Source of the DNA: Lachnoanaerobaculum umeaense
GTDB lineage: Bacteria > Bacillota > Clostridia > Lachnospirales > Lachnospiraceae
Length of the DNA stretch: 64,000 nucleotides
NCBI RefSeq assembly: GCF_003589745.1
Contig: NZ_CP032364.1
Span: forward strand, 1,426,001 to 1,490,000
Direction of reading: 5' to 3'
Each line of letters starts with the position of its first letter. Within the stretch, counting starts at the first letter, position 1. The position numbers and the translations under genes are program-made. Shown piece by piece: positions 36,401 to 44,577 of the stretch. Below the pieces are notes generated by a model. That model did no database searches. It had not been told where the DNA came from and saw only the letters and a list, made by a program, of their open reading frames with translations.

Positions 36401-36642
36401 TTAAGTGCCAACGGAGTCTTAAGTTCTCTGATTTTTTCTATCAGTTCATCCATCTCCTCATCTATTAGAGGAATATTGTTTAACCTGTCAATATCTCTAT
36501 TATTCTCAAGCAATATGTCAGCCCAGTTGCTTATAAGGTCTTTTTCAGTATAATTTTTAAGTACATTCTTCTCCCAGCCGTAGTTTTGCAACAAGGCAAT
36601 GACTGCACTTTCAAAGTCTGCTTCTTTTGTAAAATAATCCAT
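33463..36642 (-). CDS. hsdR: type I restriction enzyme endonuclease subunit HsdR
   Basis: A 1059-residue motor-nuclease. The N-terminal PD-(D/E)xK nuclease has GDLMLLING followed by FHIELKRSG (near residues 143-162). The translocase has Walker A TTGSGKT near 302, the DECH box IIDECHRS near 405, and the motif III segment FFGFTGTPVF. The C-terminal helical part binds HsdM. The length is normal and the frame intact. It belongs to the EcoR124-like HsdR group judging by overall layout. A RHTNRLF-like SRTNRLFN motif VI is also present. Cuts DNA that lacks the methylation set by HsdM-HsdS. Confidence 0.95.
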   Translation of the reverse strand: MDYFTKEADFESAVIALLQNYGWEKNVLKNYTEKDLISNWADILLENNRDIDRLNNIPLIDEEMDELIEKIRELKTPLALNSFINGKTVSITRKNPEDKLHFNKEVSLKIYDRNEIAAGQSRYQIVQQPKFFRKDSVRQDRRGDLMLLINGMPVFHIELKRSGVPVAEAANQIKKYAHEGVFTGLFALVQVFVAMNPDETLYYANPGPDGDFKPDFYFHWADANNEPINYWKDVVERLLSIPMAHQLIGFYTVADGGDGVLKVMRSYQYYASNKISDRVARNDWKDNNQRGGYIWHTTGSGKTMTSFKSAQLIANSKDADKVVFLMDRKELGSQSLTEYQGFADNVDDVQGTDDTNMLISKLKSTDPKNTLIVSSIQKMSRIKEDEIGRMRAKDIEDMRNKRLVFIIDECHRSTFGDMLITIKNTFPNALFFGFTGTPVFSENEKSLSTTTDIFGDELHRYSIADGIRDKNVLGFDPIMVCVYPDMELRKKVAIEEAGASSEDEAISDPKMQKIYYRFMTVSEVPMAGRLLEDGTYQKGIEDYIKKDAWENDKYQYSIVDNIKENWLRLSRNNKFHAIFATSSIPEAISYYRKFREKYPELKVTGLFDPTIDNASGDRALEKEDGIVEMLNDYNNWYSTNWDIARYAKFKLEVSERLAHKGQFVRMKAESQLDLLIVVNQMLTGFDSKWVNTLYLDKILEYQNLIQAFSRTNRLFNINEKPFGSIKYYRMPHTMKNNIENAMKLYSGDRPQGLFADHLPDNIEHMNISFKDMEAVFKQANIADMQKLPDDTESKAKFAKLFREFSTYLQAAKIQGFSWNIKEYSIKIDDEDNRTGSITVIPSEEDYNILLQRYKELSKPTDPPEEGSNDITFTVDPYLSEQNTGIIDNDYMNSRFEKWQKQLYDPNVSKEEREATLEELHKSFAMLSQEEQKYANIFLHDIQSGDAKLSKDMTFRDYIVMYAKNKEMSQIKKFVKYLGVEEGLLVEIKKSKVTESNLDEFGRYDALKKSIANEPATEYYTKLEGKKLPPFVVRNNAEKLLRDYILYDIDIKDPDNEDVE

Positions 36643-36670
36643 ATTTACTCCAATAAGATTTATTGTAAAA

Positions 36671-37924
36671 CTAAATATCCAAGCTGTTTTTATTCAGCAA
36701 AAAATCGTATATGCTCATGTTAAGTATTCCTGACTCACTGTAATGTGGCACAGGCGTATCCCTTGTTATTATAATTCGTTTAAAGAAATCTCCCGTAAGC
36801 ATCAGCGGCCTTTGTTCCTGCATCAGTTTAGCCTCATCAGGTATAGCATATGCCGATTGTATATAATATCTCTTCGAAGCCTTATTACATACAAAATCAA
36901 TTTCAAGTTGCTTGCGAATGCTGCTTCCGTTTTCATCTTTGCCGTTTTGTACAATCACCCCTACATCCACATTGAAACCTCGGATTTTTAATTCATTATA
37001 TATAATATTCTCCATACTGTGAGTTTCTTCAATCTGCCTGAAATTAAGTCTTGCATTTCTTAATCCCATATCATTAAAATAATACTTTACCGGACTGCCT
37101 ATATACTTTCTTCCCTTTATATCATAACGAAATGCAGTATCAATCAGGAAAGAATCACTGAGATATTCAATATAGCGTTTAATAGTATTGCTACTTATAT
37201 TTTTATTTTTTACCGACTTGAAAGTTTTTGACAATTTCTCCGGATTAGTAAGTGAACCTATTGCTGAAGAAATTATATTTAATAAATTCTCAAGTTCGGC
37301 TTTATTTCTTACATTATGTCTACCGATAATATCCGATATATAAGTCTCCTCAAATAAGGATTTTAGAAATGCAACTTTTTGTTCGTGGCTTGAAATATTC
37401 AATACCAAAGGAATACCTCCGTATAACATATATTCATTCCAACCGTCAAGCTTTTCACCCTGATATACAGACATAAACTCTGCAAAGCTTAACGGATACA
37501 TATGTATTTCATCACCTCTACCTCTAAATTCTGTAATAACATCCTTTGAGAGAAAACGTGCATTACTTCCTGTAACATAAACATCTACATTTTTAATTCT
37601 GATAAGACTGTTTAAGACAGCCTCAAAATCACTCAGCAATTGCACCTCATCCAACAATATATAATACATCTTTTCATCTTTTATAGACTCTTTCAGATGT
37701 GGATATAAAACATTAGGATCACAGAATTTTTTACTTTCAAAAGTATCAAATGATATTTCTATTATATGATTTTTGTCTATTCCTTTAGAGCTAAGATACT
37801 CTTTAAATATATTAAATAATAGGTACGATTTTCCACATCGTCTCATACCTGTCACTACTTTGACCAATCCGTTGTTCATCTTACTAATCAGTTGCTCCAA
37901 GTAATGATCCCTTTTAATCTCCAT
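36671..37924 (-). CDS. AAA ATPase with DUF4143 domain
   Basis: A 417-residue protein. The N-terminal AAA_14-type P-loop ATPase has Walker A GMRRCGKSYLL (about 26-36) and Walker B YILLDEVQLL near 92, followed by a sensor segment DVYVTGSNARFLS. The C-terminal DUF4143 domain (about 205-390) has the family's VKYYFNDMGLRNA and QLEIDFVCN, the latter resembling a nuclease-fold ExD element. Such proteins are widespread, often horizontally acquired, and of unknown function. It lies between hsdS' and hsdR, 28 nt before hsdR, which makes a link to the RM locus possible. Its upstream region contains repeated ATACGCA motifs. Confidence 0.85.
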   Translation of the reverse strand: MEIKRDHYLEQLISKMNNGLVKVVTGMRRCGKSYLLFNIFKEYLSSKGIDKNHIIEISFDTFESKKFCDPNVLYPHLKESIKDEKMYYILLDEVQLLSDFEAVLNSLIRIKNVDVYVTGSNARFLSKDVITEFRGRGDEIHMYPLSFAEFMSVYQGEKLDGWNEYMLYGGIPLVLNISSHEQKVAFLKSLFEETYISDIIGRHNVRNKAELENLLNIISSAIGSLTNPEKLSKTFKSVKNKNISSNTIKRYIEYLSDSFLIDTAFRYDIKGRKYIGSPVKYYFNDMGLRNARLNFRQIEETHSMENIIYNELKIRGFNVDVGVIVQNGKDENGSSIRKQLEIDFVCNKASKRYYIQSAYAIPDEAKLMQEQRPLMLTGDFFKRIIITRDTPVPHYSESGILNMSIYDFLLNKNSLDI

Positions 37925-37956
37925 ACCGCCTCCTATTTTATATTATAATTTTGCAT

Positions 37957-38042
37957 ATATACGCACTTTTCATCAACAGTATTATATCCTTGATATAATA
38001 TATTATCAAGAAATATGCGTAATTTTATTGCGAATATACGCA
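37957..38042. promoter_or_regulatory. repeated ATACGCA motifs upstream of the DUF4143 ATPase gene
   Basis: TATACGCA occurs at 37958-37965 and 38035-38042 and as its near inverse ATATGCGT at 38013-38020. A partial palindrome CTTGATA/TATCAAG lies at 37989-38010. The spacing and repetition suggest binding sites for a regulator, but none is known. Confidence 0.4.
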
Positions 38043-38087
38043 ATTTTCATACATAGCATTTTATAGTTAATATTAAATTAAATTAGT

Positions 38088-39164
38088 TTATTTTCTATGA
38101 CTTGGAGGCTTACTCTTAGTGTAATCTATAATTCTATAAGCTATTGCCTTAAAAATCAGTTGAAAAGGCTCCAGTTGATGAAGGGTGATAAGGTTATCTA
38201 AGGACTCAAAACATATTCCAACTTTTGATTGCTCTTTATGTGATGGAAATGGAATTGTCATTGCATAAAATAATTCTGTTTTAATACTAAAACGATCCGA
38301 TCTAGCACCTGAATCCCCATTATATTCCATAAATTTATGCCATTTATTCGTTCTAAAATAGAATTCTAGGAATGTTTCATTCATGTTTCGTGGATGAAAT
38401 ACTGTGTATAATGGTGACATTATACCCCTTTTGCAAAGTTTATTCCTATTAATTGGACCAACAGGCGCAGTAACAGAAATCCTTGGATTATAAACAAAAT
38501 CATTAGGACTAACTATATAATATCCACCTATATTATTTTTATTTACTATTTCATGGTCAAAAAAATTCTTCTGATCTATGATTCCAAATTCAGCTGAATT
38601 TGTAAATACATCTCTTTCTTGTAATTGAAAATTCTTTTCTACTACCTTATCTGCTATCTCCCCCAACTTACGCTGTTCCCAAGATAAAGTGCAACTAACT
38701 ATCGCCTTCAAAATATGCCCAAAAGACTTACTTTGATGAAGGGTGATAAGGTGGTCGATTGAAGCTAAGTAATATCCGATTTTGTTTTGTTCATCAATAT
38801 TTTCTGTCACCATTAGCTCTGCACCATTTACCACATCTGAATTAATAGACTCAAATGTTGACCCAGATGCAAGTATCTTCCAATAACCATTCGAGTCCAT
38901 TTTTACAAGTGCCTGATATATGAACTCACTACCCTTTATTCCGGCGACACCACGTCCAATAACCACATCATAATAGGTTTTTCCCATAGTTCCAGCAGGA
39001 GCACGAACGCTCATTATTAGGTCTCCAGCCTCTGCCATTTTTGTTTTTTGTGTTGTCCAAATTCTTGGATAAACCCACCCATCTTTTAAGTCTGCGTTCC
39101 CCTGAACTAAAATATAATCCGATGGTATTTGACTATATGTTGAGCCATCTGGAGACTGTCCCAT
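38088..39164 (-). CDS. 5'-truncated second HsdS (silent specificity cassette)
   Basis: A 358-residue reading frame with two target-recognition domains and two conserved repeat regions (SIDHLITLHQ and WEQRKLGEIA in the middle, SLDNLITLHQ near the end). The frame continues upstream of the first ATG through WEQRKLGEIC but then meets a stop at 39261-39263 without an initiator. The normal N-terminus of HsdS is missing, so it is probably a silent reservoir of two alternative recognition domains. All repeats point the same way as in the complete hsdS next door. The second TRD belongs to the same family as TRD1 of hsdS. It could be a translated half-subunit, but this is less likely. Confidence 0.8.
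   Translation of the reverse strand: MGQSPDGSTYSQIPSDYILVQGNADLKDGWVYPRIWTTQKTKMAEAGDLIMSVRAPAGTMGKTYYDVVIGRGVAGIKGSEFIYQALVKMDSNGYWKILASGSTFESINSDVVNGAELMVTENIDEQNKIGYYLASIDHLITLHQSKSFGHILKAIVSCTLSWEQRKLGEIADKVVEKNFQLQERDVFTNSAEFGIIDQKNFFDHEIVNKNNIGGYYIVSPNDFVYNPRISVTAPVGPINRNKLCKRGIMSPLYTVFHPRNMNETFLEFYFRTNKWHKFMEYNGDSGARSDRFSIKTELFYAMTIPFPSHKEQSKVGICFESLDNLITLHQLEPFQLIFKAIAYRIIDYTKSKPPSHRK
38654..38758. repeat. hsdS recombination repeats, silent-gene copies (centre)
   Basis: The central conserved region of the silent hsdS contains CTTACGCTGTTCCCAA (near 38667-38682) and TGATGAAGGGTGATAAGG (38734-38752). Both recur in the complete hsdS. ACTTACTTTGATGAAGG through GGTGGTCGA (38726-38758, 33 nt) is identical to 39400-39432. 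Confidence 0.8.
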
Positions 39165-39346
39165 CGTAATCTGACATATTTCCCCCAGCTTACGCTGTTC
39201 CCAATATATCCTACTTTTTATCCGAAATATTTCCTGATATTTTATTAAAATAACAAGAAATTACACTTGTATGACTTAATGTTGGACAAAGTTATAGTTT
39301 TTCTTCCACGAAATACTTCATATACTTAATTATTCTATTAATCAAG
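39165..39346. other. gap between the two hsdS genes
   Basis: Contains a further copy of the CTTACGCTGTTCCCAA repeat (39190-39205), belonging to the truncated hsdS frame, and about 100 nt of AT-rich sequence. It looks like the join where the missing hsdS 5' end was lost. Confidence 0.5.
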
Positions 39347-40591
39347 CTATACAAACATACTTTCTAGCATTGATTTTTTTATTTTTTGCAATTTGTCCAA
39401 CTTACTTTGATGAAGGGTGATAAGGTGGTCGAGTAATTCTAAATACTCTGCAATTTTTATTTGCTCTGCATCTCTTGGAATTGGAATATCAAATAAATAT
39501 AGATTTTTTGCAGATAAATTGGGCTGAGCAGCACCCTCATCATTTAATATTCTTTGACTATATTCGATATCTGAATTCAACACTTGAAAAAGATATTTTC
39601 CAACTATCTTTTGTGGTCTAATATCAACCAGTGAAGAGGCGATTGTTCCAATGTCAAAATTATCGACAAATGCATTCTTCCCAAGCGTTCCCCTAAGGCA
39701 ATAAATTATATCTCCACACTGTATTTTTGCTCCAGATAATTGATTGTATTTTTCTTCCGTTATTTTATTTGTAGTGTCTAGTTTTACACGCCCCAAAACC
39801 AAGTCTCCCGCATTGATAAATGGAATACCATCAAAAACCATATCTGAATCATTAGGATAGCGTGAACTTCTATCTCCATTATAAAACTCTACCATTTCCC
39901 CCAGCTTACGCTGTTCCCAATCTTTAGTGAATCCTGAAAATCTGATTTTTGGAGTTTTTTCTCCATTTTGTGGAAAAAGATTTTCAAGCATTGATTTTTT
40001 AATAATTTTAAATTTTTCAAGCTTTCGTTGATGAAGGGTGATAAGGTGGTTGAGGGATATAAAAAAGTCACCAACTTTTTTCTGTTCAGATATATTAAGC
40101 GGTATTGATAGCATTGTCTCAAAGAAATCATTTGGTGCAATATTTAACAAACCATGATTTCTTGCACCTTCTTCCGCTATTGATTGTATCCCTCTATGCC
40201 ATAAATCTGTGGCATAATATGTAACTAAGTAATCTGAACTGGTACTAGTATCATCTATAATCTTAAAAAGTATGTATAATGTAGATAATACACCATTCTT
40301 ATATTTATCTAAACGTTTAATTGCCCCTAATGGAGCATCGACAGATGTACTCTTATTGTAAGCAAATTCACCTTTTTTTATAAGATAATAACCTCTAACA
40401 TCTTTGCTTGCTATTCGTTTATCGAAAAACTCATTTTGATCAATCAATCCATATTGTGCTGAAATTGTCAGTGGCAGTGTTGATTCTAGTTTTTCATTTT
40501 TTCTTATAATCCTTTCTGCTATCTCCCCCAGCTTACGCTGTTCCCAATCTTCTTCAAAGCCTTTAAATCTTATCCTTGGTACTCTACTCAT
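39347..40591 (-). CDS. hsdS: type I restriction-modification specificity subunit HsdS
   Basis: A 414-residue DNA-recognition subunit with the standard plan. TRD1 occupies about 15-165, a central conserved helix region 165-230 (SLNHLITLHQRKLEKFKIIK then FTKDWEQRKLGEMV), TRD2 230-375, and the distal conserved region 375-414 (LLDHLITLHQSKLDKLQKIK). The repeated wording at both conserved regions allows exchange of TRDs. It overlaps hsdM by 8 nt. It sets the target sequence for both methylation and cleavage; the target itself cannot be read from the sequence. Confidence 0.94.
   Translation of the reverse strand: MSRVPRIRFKGFEEDWEQRKLGEIAERIIRKNEKLESTLPLTISAQYGLIDQNEFFDKRIASKDVRGYYLIKKGEFAYNKSTSVDAPLGAIKRLDKYKNGVLSTLYILFKIIDDTSTSSDYLVTYYATDLWHRGIQSIAEEGARNHGLLNIAPNDFFETMLSIPLNISEQKKVGDFFISLNHLITLHQRKLEKFKIIKKSMLENLFPQNGEKTPKIRFSGFTKDWEQRKLGEMVEFYNGDRSSRYPNDSDMVFDGIPFINAGDLVLGRVKLDTTNKITEEKYNQLSGAKIQCGDIIYCLRGTLGKNAFVDNFDIGTIASSLVDIRPQKIVGKYLFQVLNSDIEYSQRILNDEGAAQPNLSAKNLYLFDIPIPRDAEQIKIAEYLELLDHLITLHQSKLDKLQKIKKSMLESMFV
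39400..39432. repeat. hsdS repeat, distal copy
   Basis: A 33-nt segment ending in TGATGAAGGGTGATAAGG and TGGTCGA, identical to 38726-38758 in the silent gene and in the same orientation. Related copies are at 40028-40053 and 38175-38196. Confidence 0.8.
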
Positions 40592-43166
40592 CTATACCTC
40601 CCAAGAGCTTTATCAGCTCATTGATGCCTTCCATATCTCTCTCCGATCCGGTAAGCTCTGAGAGCATACTTGCAAGTGACTTCTCTGTTTCCTTGATTTC
40701 TTTTTCAAGATCATCCATAGTTACAGCATATTTTGTAGAAAGTGCTTCTACATCCTTTGTGAAGGCTTTCAGCATATCATCTGATAAGCCAAGTATTCCG
40801 TTATAAATAGGGCTTGACCATTTTTTGTGCAAAATATTATTTATCTCTTCCTCTGACAAGCTCTCTATCTTAGCTTTTGTCTCTAAATGAAGTTCATCTT
40901 CTCCCTGCTTTATTTCAGTCTTCAGCTTTTTCTCTTCGTTATTAAGTTTTTCAACTTTTTCCAAGGATTCTATAAGCTCTTTTGACTCACCGTCAGTCTT
41001 TAGAGACTTTACAACCGCCTTTATATTCTTGAATACAAAAGCGTCATTGGTATCATTTAATACTTCTGATATGATTTCCTTATCATCTTCACTCAATGAT
41101 TCCAGAATCTCCTCATATGAAGAGGGTATTTCAGCCAGCTTTTCATGTTTCTCTTTTAAATCTCTTTTTCTTTCAGAAAGACAAATATCCTGTACCAAAT
41201 CAAATGGCAGTATATGTCCCTTCCACCCTTCTTGTACTTCTACATCCTTGCCGTTCTTTTTCTTTACGACCATATTCGGGTCTACCTGTGTTACAGTTTT
41301 TATCCCCTCTGTCTGTATAAGCTCCAAATCTCCTGATATTTCAGTAAATTTATCTTCAAATATCTCATATGCTCCATACGGATCAATCAATGTGTTATCT
41401 ACAAATCTCATAAAGATATTATTGGCAATAATCTCCTGAGTCTTTGGTATATTTATAGTTGTTGCGTTTGCTATTAGGATACTATCCAAGTATGCTCCCA
41501 AATCACCAAATCTCAACATATGATTTTTTATAAATTGCAATACATCCTTATTGTTTTTTATCGTCTCCCTTATATTCTCAGACTTTAATGATAAATAATC
41601 TTCTCCGGCAAAAAGTTCACCTTTAAGTGAAGGAAACACCTCCCAGTATTTATCAAACTTTCCAAGCTCGACTTCAGGGATTCCACCAAACATTGAAGCA
41701 TATATATCATAGCTTTCTGCTGCTTCAGACGAATCCACATAACGTGGAATATTCAAGTTGTAGTCATTGGCACGAATATCTTCAAGACTTACGACTTTTG
41801 AATATTTTTCTATATCCTTTCTTGACTTTATCGTATCAACTATTTTTCTTATATCACATGCACGCAGCTGGTTGTTCTTTCCTTCTTTTTTAAATCCTTT
41901 TGAAGCGTCTATTATAAGTACATCTGTATTTTCTCTCTTTTGTCTGAGTACCATTACTATAGTAGGTATACCTGTTCCGAAGAAAATATTTGCCGGCAGT
42001 CCGATTATGGCATCTATATTGTTCTGTTCTATCAAGTTTTTTCTGATATTACCTTCTTCGCCACCTCTAAAAAGCACACCATGTGGCAGCACTATTGTCA
42101 TTATTCCGTCAGGCTTCAGATGATACAGGTCATGCAAAAGGAAGGCATAGTCAGCCTTTGACTTTGGAGCTATTCCATATCTCACATATCTTGGATCACT
42201 GTCTTTACCTGTAGAATCCCATCTTTGCGAATAAGGAGGATTTGATACTACAGCATCCACATACAGCGGTTCATATGTACTATGTGGATCGGACTCATCA
42301 AAGTACGGCCAGTCTTCTTCCAAAGTATCTCCATTTCTTGTCAATATATTTGCAGGAAGTATGCCACGCATTACCAGATTCATTCTTGTAAGATTATAGG
42401 TATTTGACTTAAGCTCCTGTGCATAATACTGTATACGATTGGCATCGTCCATATATTTTGCAGCGGTTTTTCCTATATTTATAAGCAAGCTGCCGCTTCC
42501 CGATGTCGGATCATATATTTTAATTGTATCACGTCCTTTTAAATGCTCTGCTATAATTTCCGACATCAAAAGAGACACCTCATGTGGTGTATAAAACTCT
42601 CCTGCCTTCTTTCCTGCATTTGCTGCAAAGTTGGAGATTAAGTATTCATAGATAAATCCCAAAACATCATAGTCCTGTTTTCCGTTCATAGGGATTTCAT
42701 TTATAAGCTGAATCAGATCGCTTACTGCCTTTGTCTGTGACTTTGTATCTGCACCAAGCTTTGAAAGACCTGTTTCAAGTGTTGTAAATACTCCCTCAAA
42801 GAGCTTTTTATGTGATGGCGATATATTTCTACTAAACGATGACAATCCGGTTCGAACATTGTCAACTGAGAAATCAGATCCCATATTTATCCAAGTAGAA
42901 AACAAGTCCTTATATGCTATAAAATATCCCAAATCCTGCTTTAGACTTGACATACTTGAATAACTGTCATCTGCCTCTTCATTAACATATTCCTTGATAT
43001 TGTCCGCATCATATCCTCTATTATACAGGTCCTGCTCTTCTTTGTCTGAAAGATACTTATAAAAAATAAAGCCCAATATATAGTCCTTATATTCATTGGC
43101 TTCAATCTTTGATCTCATTTGATTTGCAGACTCCCAAATCTTTGCCGCAAGCTGTTGTTTATTCAT
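40584..43166 (-). CDS. hsdM: type I restriction-modification methyltransferase subunit HsdM
   Basis: An 860-residue N6-adenine methyltransferase. An HsdM N-terminal helical domain (about 5-150) precedes the catalytic domain with FYTP (191-194), the S-adenosylmethionine motif DPTSGSGSLL (219-228) and the catalytic NPPY near 318. Beyond about residue 500 is a long C-terminal extension rich in charged coiled coil (about 640-850), making it some 300 residues longer than the classical EcoKI subunit. Long forms of this kind occur in Firmicutes. It is the first gene of the operon and is followed by hsdS with overlapping codons. Confidence 0.94.
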   Translation of the reverse strand: MNKQQLAAKIWESANQMRSKIEANEYKDYILGFIFYKYLSDKEEQDLYNRGYDADNIKEYVNEEADDSYSSMSSLKQDLGYFIAYKDLFSTWINMGSDFSVDNVRTGLSSFSRNISPSHKKLFEGVFTTLETGLSKLGADTKSQTKAVSDLIQLINEIPMNGKQDYDVLGFIYEYLISNFAANAGKKAGEFYTPHEVSLLMSEIIAEHLKGRDTIKIYDPTSGSGSLLINIGKTAAKYMDDANRIQYYAQELKSNTYNLTRMNLVMRGILPANILTRNGDTLEEDWPYFDESDPHSTYEPLYVDAVVSNPPYSQRWDSTGKDSDPRYVRYGIAPKSKADYAFLLHDLYHLKPDGIMTIVLPHGVLFRGGEEGNIRKNLIEQNNIDAIIGLPANIFFGTGIPTIVMVLRQKRENTDVLIIDASKGFKKEGKNNQLRACDIRKIVDTIKSRKDIEKYSKVVSLEDIRANDYNLNIPRYVDSSEAAESYDIYASMFGGIPEVELGKFDKYWEVFPSLKGELFAGEDYLSLKSENIRETIKNNKDVLQFIKNHMLRFGDLGAYLDSILIANATTINIPKTQEIIANNIFMRFVDNTLIDPYGAYEIFEDKFTEISGDLELIQTEGIKTVTQVDPNMVVKKKNGKDVEVQEGWKGHILPFDLVQDICLSERKRDLKEKHEKLAEIPSSYEEILESLSEDDKEIISEVLNDTNDAFVFKNIKAVVKSLKTDGESKELIESLEKVEKLNNEEKKLKTEIKQGEDELHLETKAKIESLSEEEINNILHKKWSSPIYNGILGLSDDMLKAFTKDVEALSTKYAVTMDDLEKEIKETEKSLASMLSELTGSERDMEGINELIKLLGGIDE

Positions 43167-43338
43167 TTTACTTCCCCATTATCCCTTCATATGCACTATA
43201 ACTTTAACTAAGTAAAAGTCCTAAAATATATTATATATTATTTCTTTTAAATAGATAGTCATTTTAAGGCAAATGCTGATAATATTTTGACCGTTTAAAA
43301 GATGTTCTACCATAGCGGCTCAGTTGTCAAAATTTTAG
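43158..43338. repeat. hsdM upstream region, duplicated as two blocks
   Basis: Block 1 (43158-43249) recurs at 44486-44577 and block 2 (43231-43338) at 45531-45638, both in direct orientation at about 90% or better identity. Here the blocks overlap and are contiguous. In the other copy they are split by the KilA-N gene. Confidence 0.8.
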
Positions 43339-43412
43339 TTTGTCACTCTGTTTGCTTTCTATCGACCTATATATTCAGTACCCAGTTTTATTTAACTATA
43401 CAAACAGATATT

Positions 43413-44003
43413 CTACCAATCAATTGTAATTTCCTTATTTTTAATTTTGTTGTATATTTCTTTTTCTTTATTTTTCTTTCCGCGGGAAGATGTAGATGGG
43501 GCCGGATTCCACAATAATGCCTTTGTTAAAAATGCAAACTTTACCTCAGAAAAATTAACAGAATCATATTCTCCCCTTTCTTTAGAAAATGTATCAGCAT
43601 TTATACATAAAAATATAAAGTTATCATGTTTTTTATATATCGCTCTATACTTTTCACTATTCTTATCCCTTCCAATTTCATAAGAAAAAGCTTTTTCAGT
43701 AAATGTAGTATCTACTGAAATTTTTTTAGGTTTTAGTCGCATCAAATCAAGTATGTCTTTAAGTTCTTTATTAATATTATAGCTACTGCCAACTTGCAAA
43801 CACTTGTACTTCTCGCCTTTTCTTCCACCAAAAATAGCCCACAACCCTTTTTCTGTTTTTACATTTGAGTTATATTCCTTTATTTCCTTATAAACTTGAT
43901 TTATTGCTTTTTTATCCATATTTTTGTTAAAAGAACATATTTCTTTAACATACGGTTTAATCTTACACCAATCTTCAATATTTTTTATTCCATTATCATC
44001 CAT
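43413..44003 (-). CDS. unknown protein, 196 residues
   Basis: No family recognised with confidence. It is lysine-rich, with a middle segment GLWAIFGGRKGEKYKCLQVG faintly reminiscent of the start of a GIY-YIG fold (GLW for GIY), though catalytic residues cannot be assigned. It lies inside the RM island, between two copies of the duplicated hsdM upstream sequence. Lower-GC composition and context suggest accessory, possibly defence-related, DNA. Confidence 0.5.
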   Translation of the reverse strand: MDDNGIKNIEDWCKIKPYVKEICSFNKNMDKKAINQVYKEIKEYNSNVKTEKGLWAIFGGRKGEKYKCLQVGSSYNINKELKDILDLMRLKPKKISVDTTFTEKAFSYEIGRDKNSEKYRAIYKKHDNFIFLCINADTFSKERGEYDSVNFSEVKFAFLTKALLWNPAPSTSSRGKKNKEKEIYNKIKNKEITIDW

Positions 44004-44574
44004 AGCTACATTTCACTTTCTTCTCCAGACCAGAATTTGTTTACACTTGCTTTAATCTTTTCATTTGTTGATTCAATAAATGCTATCACTATTGCTCCTA
44101 TCATAAGAAGTCTATAATGGCTAAACAAGAAGCTTATAACAATCCGGATATATCTATTCCAATTTCTCCGTAAACGAAATAAGCTACTTCTACAAGTATG
44201 CAGAATACCATAACGATATATAGCAATGTCGTTCCTATACCAAGCTTGAATATCAGAAAAACTGACACAACTGATAAGATAAGACTACTAGGGAATAGGA
44301 TAACTTTCAATATAAATCACATACACTACCTTTTTTTCACTTGAGCTTATGTGCCGCTTACAAACATTATCTTGGTAGATATCTGTTCTAAGCAACACGT
44401 GCGCTATCAGTTTCATTGATTTTTAACTTTAGCAGAAGCTTCAAACCTCTTAATTTCGTTAAAACATTTGCCTCTGTAATTATTATTTATTCATTTTACT
44501 TCCCCGTTATCCCTTCATATGCACTATAACTTTAACTAAGTAAAAGTCCTAAAGTATATTATATATTATTTCTT
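44004..44574. other. region without a clear gene between the unknown gene and the KilA-N gene
   Basis: 571 nt. On the minus strand a frame of 58 codons from a TTG at 44310 to 44134 would encode a two-helix hydrophobic peptide (LKVILFPSSL to DISGLL). Another short frame ending at 44005 (MIGAIVIAFIESTNEKIKAS onward) resembles the tail of a small membrane protein. Both lack convincing ribosome binding sites and look like remnants. The right end (44486-44574) is a copy of the hsdM upstream sequence. Confidence 0.4.
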
Positions 44575-44577
44575 TTA
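44486..44577. repeat. copy of hsdM upstream block 1
   Basis: Matches 43158-43249 at nearly every position, including the hsdM start-codon context. Its last 19 nt (44559-44577) recur with one mismatch at 45531-45549, so the KilA-N segment is bracketed by a short direct repeat. The KilA-N stop codon lies inside it. Confidence 0.8.

Noticed and set aside
38654-40550. Inverted repeats for a classical hsdS inversion switch
   Set aside because: All boundary repeats I could find run in the same orientation. I saw no inverted copies that would allow simple inversion in the present configuration.
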